Assembly (NCBI GenBank): GCA_949285135.1 | Contig: CASDXO010000002.1 | Span: forward strand, 124,001 to 188,000 | DNA length: 64,000 nt | From: an uncultured Phascolarctobacterium sp. | Lineage (GTDB): Bacteria; Bacillota; Negativicutes; Acidaminococcales; Acidaminococcaceae | Direction: 5' to 3' | In this document: positions 44,793-54,083 of the stretch, one piece after another | How the letters are laid out: every line of letters starts with the position of its first letter | Numbering within the stretch: the first letter of the stretch is position 1 | Translations under genes and position numbers: made by a program | Notes under the pieces: generated by a model | Told to the model about the DNA's origin: nothing | What the model saw: only the letters and a program-made list of their open reading frames with translations | Database searches by the model: none

Positions 44793-45332
44793 ATGGAATT
44801 AAAAGGCAGTAAAACTGAACAAAATTTGTGGGCGGCTTTCGCCGGCGAATCTCAGGCAAGAAACAAATATACCTATTATGCAAGTGCAGCTAAAAAAGAA
44901 GGCTATAACCAGATAGCAGCTATTTTTGAAGAAACTGCAGGCAATGAAAAAGAGCACGCAAAAATCTGGTTTAAAGAACTTCATGGTGGCAGCGTTCCTA
45001 AAACCATGGAAAACCTGGCTGATGCTGCAGCAGGTGAAAACTATGAATGGACTGAAATGTATGCTGAATTTGCCAAAACCGCTAAAGAAGAAGGTTTTGA
45101 CAGACTGGCATATCTGTTTGAAGAAGTAGGCAAGATTGAAAAACATCACGAAGAAAGATATCGTGCCCTGCTGGCTAATATTGAAAACGACCGCGTATTC
45201 AAACGCAGCGAAAAGAAAGTATGGATCTGCACCAACTGCGGCGAAATCATTGTTGGCGAAGAAGCTCCGCAAGAATGCCCTGTATGTGCTCATCCTCAGG
45301 GATATTTCCAACTGCATGTAATCAACTACTAA
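44793..45332 (+). CDS. rbr: Rubrerythrin
   Basis: A 179-residue peroxide-reducing di-iron protein of anaerobes. The N-terminal four-helix bundle contains the Glu and ExxH ligands ([50 protein letters not shown]), and the C-terminal rubredoxin domain has CTNCGEI and CPVCAHP for one iron. It detoxifies hydrogen peroxide with electrons from NAD(P)H-rubredoxin systems. ATG 44793 has GAGGAGGAG upstream. It follows perR and is a probable PerR target. Confidence 0.96.
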   Translation: MELKGSKTEQNLWAAFAGESQARNKYTYYASAAKKEGYNQIAAIFEETAGNEKEHAKIWFKELHGGSVPKTMENLADAAAGENYEWTEMYAEFAKTAKEEGFDRLAYLFEEVGKIEKHHEERYRALLANIENDRVFKRSEKKVWICTNCGEIIVGEEAPQECPVCAHPQGYFQLHVINY

Positions 45333-45342
45333 GAGCTTAATT

Positions 45343-45373
45343 AAACGCTCCGGCTGTGCCGGGGCGTTTTTGT
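45343..45373 (+). terminator. Intrinsic terminator after rubrerythrin
   Basis: AAACGCTCCGGC and GCCGGGGCGTTT form a stem with a three-base loop, followed by TT and a T-rich tract. Confidence 0.85.
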
Positions 45374-45430
45374 TTTATCTGCGGCTATGGTATAATCTAA
45401 TTATTAAGAATGCCAAAGGAGTGTTGGTTA

Positions 45431-46804
45431 ATGCAAGGGAATATACCCGTTAAAAAGGGCGATAATATAGAAGTACAGATTGCCGGACTGGGCAGCAGCG
45501 GCGAGGGTGTTGGTAAGTATGAAGGCTTTACTGTCTTTGTGCAGGGAGCGCTGCCGGAAGAATCAGTACAGGCTGAAATAACATTAGTTAAGAAAAACTA
45601 TGCAGCAGGCAAGCTGATTGAGATAATTGAGGCTTCACCGGAAAGAGTGGGGCCTGTATGTCCTGTATACGCAGAATGCGGCGGCTGTCAGCTGCAGCAT
45701 CTCTCCTATGCAGGGCAGCTGCGCATGAAACAGCAGCAGGTAAAAGATGCCCTGACTCGCATAGGACATCTTGATACGGAAGTATTGCCCGTTATCGGCT
45801 GCACCAATCCGTGGAATTATCGTAATAAGATGCAGTTTCCGGCTGCCAGCGGCGCAGAAGGGACTATCAATATTGGTTGTTATGCAGCGTCTACCCACAG
45901 CGTTATTGATACCGGCAGCTGCATGATTCAAAAAGAGGCTAATAATGAGGTACTGACCACAGTACGCAAATGGATGCATAGATATGGTATTAGTGCTTAT
46001 GATGAAAAGACCGGTAAGGGACTGGTGCGTCATGTCATGAGTCGTGTAGGTGTGCACAGTGGTGAAGTGATGGCAGTACTTATTACATCTGCCTATGATA
46101 TACCGCATAAAAAAGAGCTGATTGAATGGCTGACAAAATATGTTCCTAATCTTGTCAGTGTGGTGCAGAATATTAACAAAAAGCCTACTAATGTAGTTAT
46201 GGGCAGCAAAACCAGAGTGCTGTACGGACGTCCTACCATTACCGACAGCTTAGGTGCTTTAAGCTTTAATATTTCTGCCCAGTCCTTTTTCCAGGTAAAT
46301 AGTGAGCAGGCAGAAAAGCTGTATAACAAGGCTTTGGAATACGCAGCTTTAAGCGGCACTGAAACAGTAGTGGATGTATATTGCGGTACCGGTACTATTT
46401 CTCTTTATCTGGCAAAACACGCTGGTAAGGTATACGGTATAGAAATTGTGGCGCCTGCTATTGAAGATGCTAAAAAGAATGCTCAGGATAATAACTGCCA
46501 TAATGCGGAATTTATCTTAGGTGATGCTGCAGAAAAACTGCCGCAGCTGCTGGCAGAGGGTGTTAAGCCTGATGTGGTTGTCGTTGATCCGCCGCGGGCA
46601 GGCTGTGAGCAGAAGGTACTGATGGCTATTGCGGATGTAGAACCTCAGCGCATCGTTTATGTTTCCTGTAATCCGGCTTCCTTGGCGAGAGATTTAGCTT
46701 ATTTAAATGAGCGAGGATATAGGGCGATGACGGCGCAGCCTGTGGATATGTTCCCCATGACAAGCCATGTGGAGACGGTAACTTTTTTAATAAATAATAT
46801 ATGA
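45431..46804 (+). CDS. rlmD: 23S rRNA (uracil-C5)-methyltransferase, RlmD/RlmCD type
   Basis: A 457-residue SAM-dependent rRNA methyltransferase. The N-terminal TRAM domain is about 1-60 and is followed by the iron-sulfur cysteines in CPVYAECGGCQLQHL. The Rossmann-like SAM site has VVDVYCGTGTISLYLAK, and the catalytic motif VVDPPRAGCEQK is followed by YVSCNPASLARD with the nucleophilic Cys. I chose ATG 45431 with AAAGGAG upstream; ATG 45410 in frame is possible. RlmCD in Gram-positives may modify two uridines. Confidence 0.93.
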   Translation: MQGNIPVKKGDNIEVQIAGLGSSGEGVGKYEGFTVFVQGALPEESVQAEITLVKKNYAAGKLIEIIEASPERVGPVCPVYAECGGCQLQHLSYAGQLRMKQQQVKDALTRIGHLDTEVLPVIGCTNPWNYRNKMQFPAASGAEGTINIGCYAASTHSVIDTGSCMIQKEANNEVLTTVRKWMHRYGISAYDEKTGKGLVRHVMSRVGVHSGEVMAVLITSAYDIPHKKELIEWLTKYVPNLVSVVQNINKKPTNVVMGSKTRVLYGRPTITDSLGALSFNISAQSFFQVNSEQAEKLYNKALEYAALSGTETVVDVYCGTGTISLYLAKHAGKVYGIEIVAPAIEDAKKNAQDNNCHNAEFILGDAAEKLPQLLAEGVKPDVVVVDPPRAGCEQKVLMAIADVEPQRIVYVSCNPASLARDLAYLNERGYRAMTAQPVDMFPMTSHVETVTFLINNI

Positions 46805-46841
46805 AATTATAAAATCTAATATCCAGAAAAGGGAAATCTAT

Positions 46842-49556
46842 ATGGATTCAAGCAAGAATATGATAATTGCTAAAGATAAAATAATAACTTTGGTAGTAAA
46901 AAAATGCATATATGATAATGAAGCGGAGAAATGGTTAATAACTTTTAATAATGGTAAAGTATATACATATTCTAACAAAAATGTATTATGGTTAAAAGAA
47001 CCAGAGATATTACCAGTAAAGTTATGTAATGTTTTTTATAAAAATAATCTTTTGTCTAATGTCATAGCAATATTGAAATTTACTGGGCAATCAAAAACTT
47101 ATTATCATATTCAATGCCGTGATGGAAATGATATTGATTCTGGTGAAGAGGATATTAGAATTGATAAAATTGTTACTATAGAAAATAATAAAATTTTTTT
47201 GTATCTAAAAGAACTTGCTAAATTAAGTGAAATAAAAAATACAGTGACAAATGAAACAATTCTTCCAAAGCAATTTGAAAAAATTAAACATATAAATGAT
47301 GATGTCATACTGTCAAGATATTTAGGAATAAATAAGGAAAGCAGAACAAGACAAGAGTATATACCTATTTTTCCTTTTGGTTGCAATTCGAGTCAATATA
47401 AAGCTGTAAAAAAGGCATTAGAGTCTGATTTTAGTATTATTCAGGGACCTCCTGGAACTGGAAAAACACAGACTATTTTAAATATAATTGCCAATATAAT
47501 TATGATGGGAAAAACTGTACAGGTAGTATCGAATAATAATTCTGCAATAAAAAATATATTAGAAAAACTTTCTTTGCCAGAATATGGTTTAGATTTTATT
47601 GTAGCTAATTTAGGGAAAGCTGAAAATAAGGAAAATTTTATTGCCAATCAGAAAAATATTTATCCAGATTTTGCAAATTGGTTATTACCTAATGAAGTGA
47701 ATATTAATAAAATAAAAGAAAAATCTTTTAAGTTACAAAAAATGTTTCTTTTGGAAGAAAAAGCTGCATTATTAAGACAAGAACTTTCTCAAATAGATAT
47801 TGAGAAAAAATATTTTAATGAATATGCTAAAAATATATTAACATCTTATAATTTACAGTTAAAAAAAAGTATAAATCTAAATTTATTAATGAATTTATGG
47901 CAAGAAAATATAGAGATAAAAGAAAACAATTCAAAAATAAATTTATGGCATAAAATAATTAATATATTTAAATATGGAATAATAAATTGGGATTTTTACA
48001 ACCAAGATATAGATATTATAATTGCAAGTATACAAAAATTGATTTATGAGTATAGAATAAAAGAAATAAGAAAAGAACTGGATTATATTAGTGATATTTT
48101 AAAAAATAATAGAGATTTATTAAATGAAATGATTAATGAATCTATGATGTTATTAAAAAATAAATTGGCAAGTAAATACCAGTACAGAAAAAACAGAAGA
48201 ATTTTTAATATTGATGAATTATGGAAAGCTGCTGATGAATTTTTGGCGGAATATCCAGTTATTTTAAGTACGACTTTTTCTTCTAAAAGTAGTCTTAATA
48301 GTGGTGTAGTGTATGATTATCTTATTATGGATGAGGCATCACAAGTTGATTTAGCAACAGGGGCTTTAGCCCTTTCTTGTGCAAGAAATGCTATAATTGT
48401 TGGTGATACGAAACAATTACCTAATATTGTAACGACTAATATTAAAGTAAAAGCAGAAAAATTATTTAAAGATTATGATTTACCTTCATGCTATAGATAC
48501 GATAAAAGTTTTTTACAGTCGGCAATTGAAGCAGTTGATAATATTCCTCAGACTTTATTGAAAGAACATTATAGATGTCATCCTAAAATCATTAATTTTT
48601 GTAATCAAAAATTTTATGGTGGGCAGTTGACTATCATGACGAAAGATGGTGGAGAAAGCGATGTTCTCAAAGTTATAAAAACAACAAAAGGTAATCATGA
48701 AAGACGGCATTACAATCAAAGAGAAATTGATGTTATAAAAAAAGAGATACTTCCATATTATGTGAGCAATGGAAATAAAATAGGCATAATAACACCATAT
48801 AGAGCACAAGTTAATTCTTTATTAGATAATATATCTGAAATAGAAATTGATACAGTGCATAAATTTCAAGGAAGAGAAAAAGATATTATCATTCTTTCTA
48901 CTGTCGATGATCAAATAACAGAGTTTGTCGACAATCCATATTTGTTAAATGTAGCTGTTTCAAGAGCCAAAAAGCAACTTGTTATTGTTGTATCAGGTAA
49001 TGAGCAAAAAATAGAGAATAATATAAATGACTTAATTGATTATATAGAATATAATAATTTTGAAATTACAGACAGTAATGTGTTTTCTGTATTTGATTAT
49101 TTATATAAGCAGTATGATGATTTTAGAAAAGAATATTTACGTAAATATAAGAAAATATCTGAATATGATTCTGAAAATTTAATGTATGCGTTAATATTGG
49201 ATGTTTTAAAACAAGAAAATTTAATCGATTTAGATGTGATTTGTCATTTGCCACTACGTATGTTAATTAAAAATTATGAATTTTTAGATAGAGAGGACAT
49301 TGATTATGTAAAGAATTATGCTACCCACTTGGATTTTCTGATTTATAATAAACTTAGTAAAAAGCCTGTTTTAGCGATTGAAGTAGACGGTTATGAATAT
49401 CATAAAAAAGGTACGAAGCAGTATTTTAGAGATAAAAGAAAAGAAAAAATTTGTAAAATATATGGTATTAATTTAATCAGATTTAATACTAATGGTAGTG
49501 GAGAACGAGATATCTTATTAGCTGAGTTAAAAAAGTATCTGAATAACATTTGTTAA
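46842..49556 (+). CDS. SF1 helicase with C-terminal PD-(D/E)XK-like nuclease domain; candidate defence protein
   Basis: A 904-residue protein in very AT-rich DNA. An N-terminal region of about 160 residues has no recognised domain. SF1 helicase motifs of the Upf1/DNA2 type follow: GPPGTGKTQT near 201, DEASQ near 497, EHYRCHPKIINFCN, TVHKFQGREKDII near 670 and NVAVSRAKK near 702. Between motifs is a long charged helical insert (about 290-460). The C-terminus has HLDFLIYN...LAIEVDGYEYHKKG...RDKRKEKICKIYGINLIRF, like the DUF2726/Vsr-type restriction-endonuclease fold, with Asp, Glu and Asp candidates. Such helicase-nuclease fusions occur in anti-phage systems; function here is unproven. No partner gene is adjacent. 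Confidence 0.82.
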   Translation: MDSSKNMIIAKDKIITLVVKKCIYDNEAEKWLITFNNGKVYTYSNKNVLWLKEPEILPVKLCNVFYKNNLLSNVIAILKFTGQSKTYYHIQCRDGNDIDSGEEDIRIDKIVTIENNKIFLYLKELAKLSEIKNTVTNETILPKQFEKIKHINDDVILSRYLGINKESRTRQEYIPIFPFGCNSSQYKAVKKALESDFSIIQGPPGTGKTQTILNIIANIIMMGKTVQVVSNNNSAIKNILEKLSLPEYGLDFIVANLGKAENKENFIANQKNIYPDFANWLLPNEVNINKIKEKSFKLQKMFLLEEKAALLRQELSQIDIEKKYFNEYAKNILTSYNLQLKKSINLNLLMNLWQENIEIKENNSKINLWHKIINIFKYGIINWDFYNQDIDIIIASIQKLIYEYRIKEIRKELDYISDILKNNRDLLNEMINESMMLLKNKLASKYQYRKNRRIFNIDELWKAADEFLAEYPVILSTTFSSKSSLNSGVVYDYLIMDEASQVDLATGALALSCARNAIIVGDTKQLPNIVTTNIKVKAEKLFKDYDLPSCYRYDKSFLQSAIEAVDNIPQTLLKEHYRCHPKIINFCNQKFYGGQLTIMTKDGGESDVLKVIKTTKGNHERRHYNQREIDVIKKEILPYYVSNGNKIGIITPYRAQVNSLLDNISEIEIDTVHKFQGREKDIIILSTVDDQITEFVDNPYLLNVAVSRAKKQLVIVVSGNEQKIENNINDLIDYIEYNNFEITDSNVFSVFDYLYKQYDDFRKEYLRKYKKISEYDSENLMYALILDVLKQENLIDLDVICHLPLRMLIKNYEFLDREDIDYVKNYATHLDFLIYNKLSKKPVLAIEVDGYEYHKKGTKQYFRDKRKEKICKIYGINLIRFNTNGSGERDILLAELKKYLNNIC

Positions 49557-49573
49557 GTTAAAGAAGGTTTTTT

Positions 49574-50134
49574 ATACAAAATTTTTTAATTGTCGATTTT
49601 GAATTTACCATGTATACCAAACCGGTTGGCAGACCTAACGGATTTTTCCCAGAAATCATTGAAGCAGGTGCAGTAAAACTCTCCGGAGAAGATTTTACAT
49701 GCACAGGCAAGCTGCAAAGTTTTGTCAGGCCGCATTTCTATCCCAGACAGGCTAAAGTGGCAATGGATTTTTGTATGATTACTGCCGATGATATGAAAAA
49801 GGGTATAGAATTTCCTGAGATGGTTGAAAAGCTGGCGGCATTATATGAAGCATGCAATACTTATTTTGTAGCCTGGGGAGATTCTGATTATAAGGTGTTG
49901 CAGCAAGGATGTGAGCGTCATAAGATTGCCAACCCCATTGCATTTGAAGATTATCTTGATCTTGCCGAGCATATAAATTGTGGAAGCAGGATGAAAGAAC
50001 GACAGGATTGAAAAAGGCGACGGAAGAACAGGAAGTGGATACTGCCGGACTGTGGCATACGGCTTTTTGACGATGCCAATAATACCGATAAACTGCTTGG
50101 TGCCATGCTGCAATGCTTATGTGTCGTAAAGTAA
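49574..50134 (+). pseudogene. Decayed DEDDh 3'-5' exonuclease (KapD-like)
   Basis: The reading frame opens with ATA at 49574 (AAGAAGG just upstream) and reads IQNFLIVDFEFTM, whose DxE is exonuclease motif I; it continues PNGFFPEIIEAGAV and LQSFVRPHFYPR. No ATG exists before motif I; the first ATG (49610) would remove the catalytic Asp-Glu. The frame breaks near 49974 (a one-base loss after GAGCAT), resumes one frame over as KLWKQDERTTGLKKATEEQEVDTAGLWHTAF, and breaks again near 50069 in a run of five T, after which DDANNTDKLLGAMLQ resumes. The second break splits motif III (HTAFDDA). It is either a pseudogene or affected by sequence errors. Confidence 0.8.
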
Positions 50135-50175
50135 CACACAAGGATTTGGTAGACAGCAGCCTGCTGTTCCGAAAT

Positions 50176-50255
50176 AAAAGCATAGGCTATATCAAGGCTA
50201 AACCCATTAAAAGTTGTTCATATTGAGGGTGAAATCTTGACAAGCCTATGCTTTT
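50176..50255. repeat. Inverted repeat flanking the marR promoter
   Basis: AAAAGCATAGGCT (50176-50188) and its exact complement AGCCTATGCTTTT (50243-50255), 54 bases apart. The right arm lies in the spacer of the marR promoter. The pair could form a long-loop terminator, be operator half-sites, or mark an element boundary. Confidence 0.6.
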
Positions 50256-50265
50256 TAAGTAAAAT
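50237..50265 (+). promoter_or_regulatory. Predicted promoter of the marR-nitroreductase operon
   Basis: TTGACA (50237-50242) and TAAAAT (50260-50265) with 17-base spacing, 47 bases before the marR start. Confidence 0.7.
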
Positions 50266-50311
50266 AAAGTCAAATAATTGACCGTAAAGAAATAGACTAA
50301 AGGGGTGGACT

Positions 50312-50764
50312 ATGACTAAAGAAGATAAGAGAAACGCATATCTGTATTGCAAATTTAGAGATGAACAATTTGCCCTATATGACGAATATGCAAAACGACA
50401 CGGTATGCTGATGAAAACCCTATTAGTAGTAAATGCTCTTTTTTATGCGAAAGACGGAATGACACAGACAGAGATATGCAAGAGAACTTTTCAATCCAAA
50501 CAAACCGTGAATTTAATCATCAAAAACCTATTATCAGACAGCTATGTTGCTGTAACCGAAGTGCCGGAAAACAAGAGAACCAAAATCGTCCAAATGACAG
50601 AAGCAGGCCGGACATACTGTGAAAAAGTTGTTCGGCATATCACATGGGCGGAAGACACAGCTATGTCTATGTTTACGCCGGAGGAACAAAAGCAGCTCAT
50701 TGACTTGTCGAGGACTTTTACAAAAAACCTTACCAAGCTGGTGAATCAGGAAACGGAGGACTAA
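50312..50764 (+). CDS. MarR family transcriptional regulator
   Basis: A 150-residue winged-helix repressor. The DNA-binding region is about residues 45-100: KDGMTQTEICKRTFQSKQTVNLIIKNLLSDSYVAVTEVPENKRTKIVQMTEAGR. The flanking helices form the dimer. MarR proteins usually repress their neighbours until they bind an aromatic or electrophilic ligand. Here it precedes two nitroreductases by four bases, so it probably controls them and itself. AGGGGTGGA precedes the ATG. Confidence 0.9.
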   Translation: MTKEDKRNAYLYCKFRDEQFALYDEYAKRHGMLMKTLLVVNALFYAKDGMTQTEICKRTFQSKQTVNLIIKNLLSDSYVAVTEVPENKRTKIVQMTEAGRTYCEKVVRHITWAEDTAMSMFTPEEQKQLIDLSRTFTKNLTKLVNQETED

Positions 50765-50767
50765 CAA

Positions 50768-51364
50768 ATGGAATTTTACGAAGTTATCAACAAGAGAAGA
50801 AGTATCCGCCAATTTGAGGACAAGGAAATCCCCAGAGAAGTATTAGAAAGAATTTTGGACGCAGGGCTGAAAGCCCCATCCTCCAATCATCAAAGACGTT
50901 GGGAACTGGTAACTCTAACAGATAAGAACATCATTATGGAACTTGCTCAATTTGTTCGTCCCTACCCCTGCCGTATAGGGGAGCCGAAAACTCCGCAACA
51001 GGAAATGTTTAAGATTGCCTACCCGCGTCAACGTACCATGATTGAAGAAGCCGCTTGTGTGATCCTGCCCTATTTCAAACAGAAGCACCCTTTGAGCGAG
51101 GAAAAAAACGGCTATGGATTGATGGACTATGGCGCAACATGGGCGCTGGTGGAAAATATGCTTCTTGCTGCAACTGCGGAGGGGCTGGGGGCTGTTGTCC
51201 ATATCCCCGTAAAAAAAGAGCCGGAGCAAATCAAGAAATTTTTGAAAGTGCCAGACGGCTGGGCCTTGCCTACTCTGGTGGTTTTGGGCTATGCCGTCAA
51301 AGACCCGATCCTGCCGACCCAAGTCAAGGCCACGGTTGAGAACAAAGTGCGCTGGAACAAATGA
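50768..51364 (+). CDS. Nitroreductase family protein (first copy)
   Basis: A 198-residue flavoprotein of the nitro-FMN reductase family. The FMN-binding RRSIRQFEDKEI at residues 10-21 and LDAGLKAPSSNHQ are standard, and MLLAATAEGLGAVVHIPV forms the second FMN contact region. It reduces nitro, quinone or flavin substrates with NAD(P)H; the natural substrate is unknown. It starts four bases after marR and is followed 20 bases later by a related gene, a tandem pair probably from an old duplication. Confidence 0.9.
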   Translation: MEFYEVINKRRSIRQFEDKEIPREVLERILDAGLKAPSSNHQRRWELVTLTDKNIIMELAQFVRPYPCRIGEPKTPQQEMFKIAYPRQRTMIEEAACVILPYFKQKHPLSEEKNGYGLMDYGATWALVENMLLAATAEGLGAVVHIPVKKEPEQIKKFLKVPDGWALPTLVVLGYAVKDPILPTQVKATVENKVRWNK

Positions 51365-51384
51365 TAATCGCCTGAGGAAATGAG

Positions 51385-51999
51385 ATGGAATTTAACGAGG
51401 TTATCAATAAAAGAAGAACAAGCCGGGAATGGACAGAAAAAGCGGTTGATTTTGAAATCATCAAGCGGATTATTGCCGCCGGTATGAAAGCCCCCTCATG
51501 GGATCACTACCGAAACTGGCAGTTTATCGTTCTCCATGAGCGTGAAGATAAAGAGCGAGTCTTTGCATACGCAAAAGCTGTTGCCAAGCGTTTTGTAGAC
51601 AGTAACCGCACCTACTCCCGCCCCAATCTGGCGCAGAAAATGTATGCCTATGCCATGCCAAGGCAATATACCATGTTGGTAGACTGCCCTTATGTTATTG
51701 TCCCGCTTTTCAAATGTGCCAAACTCAATGCGGAATGGGTAAGCAAGTTAAATCCTCTTTCGACTGCGTGGTGTGTGGCAGAAAATATCATGCTGGCCGT
51801 TATCAATGAGGGATTAGGCTACTCTCTGCGTATTCCGTTGAACAGAGAGCATGATGTGGTACTGAAAGAATTGGGTGTACCGCAAGGCTGGATGACCCAA
51901 TGCTTTATTGGAGTAGGTTATCCCAAAGAAGATGAACTGGTTTTAGAGCAATATGACAGCACCCCGGACAGTCATATTCACATGGGAGGCTGGCAGTAA
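51385..51999 (+). CDS. Nitroreductase family protein (second copy)
   Basis: A 204-residue relative of the preceding protein: it begins FNEVINKRRTSREWTEKAVD where the first has FYEVINKRRSIRQFEDKEIP, and both share MKAPS/LKAPS and the VAENIMLAVINEGLGYSLRIPL segment. The two have diverged widely, so they may form a heterodimer or act on different substrates. The stop overlaps the next start by one base (TAATG), so it is translationally coupled to the radical SAM gene. Confidence 0.88.
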   Translation: MEFNEVINKRRTSREWTEKAVDFEIIKRIIAAGMKAPSWDHYRNWQFIVLHEREDKERVFAYAKAVAKRFVDSNRTYSRPNLAQKMYAYAMPRQYTMLVDCPYVIVPLFKCAKLNAEWVSKLNPLSTAWCVAENIMLAVINEGLGYSLRIPLNREHDVVLKELGVPQGWMTQCFIGVGYPKEDELVLEQYDSTPDSHIHMGGWQ

Positions 52000-52934
52000 T
52001 GAGCAACCCAATTATTCGAGAAATTGAGGTAAAAAGCGTTATCACAAAATCCAATCTTCCAGTGTGTGAATACTCTGTTAATCCCTATGTGGGCTGTACG
52101 CATGGCTGCCAATATTGCTATGCGTCCTTTATGAAGCGTTTTACAGGCCATGCAGAGCCGTGGGGAACTTTTTTAGATGTCAAGATATGGCCGGAAATTA
52201 AAAATCCGAAAAAATACGCAGGCAAGGAATTGTTTATCGGTTCTGTTACCGACCCATATTTGCCACAAGAAGAACAATACCAGCGCACACGCGCCTTGCT
52301 GGAACAACTAAAAGGGAGCGGTGCCAAGATTAGTATTGCTACAAAAAGCGACCTGATACTACGCGATTTGGATTTGATACAGACTTTCTCGGAAGCCCGT
52401 GTTTCATGGTCAATCAATACGCTGGACGAGAATTTCAAAGACGATATGGACAACGCCGTTAGTATCGAGCGGAGACTTGCGGCTATGGAAATATTTCACC
52501 GAGCCGGTGTCCGCACAACTTGCTTTGTTTCTCCCATATTCCCCGGCATTACTGATGTAAAAACTATCATTGACCGGTCAAAGGGACAATGCAACTTGAT
52601 TTGGCTGGAAAACCTCAATCTGCGGGGTAGCTATAAAACGGTAATTATGGAGTACATACAGCAAAAGCACCCGGAACAGCTGTCCCTCTACCGGGAGATT
52701 TACCAGAAAGGAAACCGTAGCTATTGGGAATTGTTGGACGCAGAGTTAAAAGCCTATGCCGTAGCGATTGGTCTTGATTATGTGACAAACGACGACAGCA
52801 TGACGCGCCCCTTTGACGCACCGCCTGTCGTTGTCAATTATTTTTATCACGAGCAGATTAAAAAATCAGCAAGGAAAGGCGGTGACAACTATGCCGGAAT
52901 TGCCCGAAGTAGAAGTCATAAGACGAGTGATTGA
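51999..52934 (+). CDS. Radical SAM protein, SPL/Rv2578c-like
   Basis: A 311-residue radical SAM protein with CTHGCQYCYA near residues 34-43 (Cys-x3-Cys-x2-Cys) and the surrounding VNPYVGC and FIGSVTDPYLPQEEQY typical of the spore photoproduct lyase-like family of unknown function. SPL proteins repair thymine dimers; this relative lacks proof of that, though the next gene is a DNA repair glycosylase. Its 3' end overlaps mutM by 44 bases. Confidence 0.85.
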   Translation: MSNPIIREIEVKSVITKSNLPVCEYSVNPYVGCTHGCQYCYASFMKRFTGHAEPWGTFLDVKIWPEIKNPKKYAGKELFIGSVTDPYLPQEEQYQRTRALLEQLKGSGAKISIATKSDLILRDLDLIQTFSEARVSWSINTLDENFKDDMDNAVSIERRLAAMEIFHRAGVRTTCFVSPIFPGITDVKTIIDRSKGQCNLIWLENLNLRGSYKTVIMEYIQQKHPEQLSLYREIYQKGNRSYWELLDAELKAYAVAIGLDYVTNDDSMTRPFDAPPVVVNYFYHEQIKKSARKGGDNYAGIARSRSHKTSD

Positions 52935-53730
52935 GCCACAGATACAGGGACTTGCGATTGAGCAGATTACAGTCAGCCGCCAGGAAGTGGTTGCCCACCC
53001 TACCGCCGATGAATTTTGCCGCTGCCTCACGGGACAAGTTTTTGACAGTATGACACGTCGGGGAAAATTCCTTATTATCCAGCTTAAAAGCAGCGATAAG
53101 ATTATTATTCATCTGCGAATGACCGGATGTCTGCTGGTGACACCGGCAGATTACCCGGAAGGAAAGCATACACATATCATTCTTTGGTTGAACAACGGCA
53201 AAGAACTGCGCTTTTCGGACACACGTCGGTTTGGACGCTTTTGGCTGCTGCGGAAGGGAGAGGAAGATACATACACTGGGATGGAAAAGCTGGGAGCAGA
53301 ACCCTTTGAACACTGCTTCTCTGAGGAATACTTGTCTACGCACTTGGGAAAACGAAAGAAAGCTGTCAAGGAATGCCTGCTGGATCAGAGCGTGATTGCC
53401 AGAATCGGCAATATCTATTCCGATGAAATCCTATTTGCCGCCCGCATCCACCCAGAACGGTTCGCCAACACGCTGACAACCGGGGAATGGAAACGGCTTG
53501 CTTCGGTTATTCCAGAACGGCTTACCTTCTTTGTCGAAAAGAACAAGACCACGCCGGAAGAATATCTGGAAACAAAAGGTCAGGATTACCGCAACACACC
53601 GTTTTTACAGGTCTATGGACACGGCGGTGAACTTTGTCCAGTTTGTGGAGAAACGCTCTGCCGAACTGTGATCGGCGGTAGGAGCAGCGTGTACTGCCCG
53701 GCTTGTCAGAAGATAGAAAGTAAAAAATGA
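52891..53730 (+). CDS. mutM: Formamidopyrimidine-DNA glycosylase
   Basis: A 279-residue Fpg enzyme that removes 8-oxoguanine and ring-opened purines. The N-terminus MPELPEVEVIRR provides the catalytic Pro (after Met removal) and Glu; MTRRGKFLIIQL holds the catalytic Lys; LLDQSVIARIGNIYSDEILF is the helix-two-turn-helix; and the C-terminal zinc finger has CPVCGETLC...CPAC. ATG 52891 has GGCGGTG upstream, inside the end of the radical SAM gene. It seems carried on the same transferred cassette. Confidence 0.95.
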   Translation: MPELPEVEVIRRVIEPQIQGLAIEQITVSRQEVVAHPTADEFCRCLTGQVFDSMTRRGKFLIIQLKSSDKIIIHLRMTGCLLVTPADYPEGKHTHIILWLNNGKELRFSDTRRFGRFWLLRKGEEDTYTGMEKLGAEPFEHCFSEEYLSTHLGKRKKAVKECLLDQSVIARIGNIYSDEILFAARIHPERFANTLTTGEWKRLASVIPERLTFFVEKNKTTPEEYLETKGQDYRNTPFLQVYGHGGELCPVCGETLCRTVIGGRSSVYCPACQKIESKK

Positions 53731-53796
53731 TGGATAAGATCCTTCTCCTTCGTGGAGAGGGGGTATTTGTTGCCCTTGTTGAATTCGTCACTTGAC

Positions 53797-54071
53797 AATA
53801 TGGCAAAGAGCGAATGACCCAGGACGAAATCGCGGTGATGGACGGAGGCAAGCGTATCTTGCAGCTTCGAGGGGTGCGGCCTTTTTTCAGCGACAAGTTT
53901 GATGTAACGAAGCATTCCCACTACAAGTACCTTGCCGACGCCGACAAGAAAAACATCTTTGACATTGAACGGTACATGAAACTCAGGCCGGCCATTGTAA
54001 AGCCGGACGAGCCCTTCAATCTGTTTGTACGGATTAAAAGCCACCGACCTTCAAACCGACAATTCAACTGA
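53797..54071 (+). pseudogene. C-terminal fragment of TraG/VirD4-type conjugative coupling protein
   Basis: The readable frame QYGKERMTQDEIAVMDGGK...ILQLRGVRPFFSDKFD...HYKYLADADKKNIFDIERYM matches the C-terminal end of type IV secretion coupling proteins (VirD4/TraG) in Gram-positive integrative conjugative elements. Only about the last 90 residues remain; the frame upstream meets stops and no ATPase domain is present. Bases 53731-53796 hold no recognised gene. It is a remnant of an ICE. Confidence 0.72.
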
Positions 54072-54083
54072 ACGAAAGTAAAT

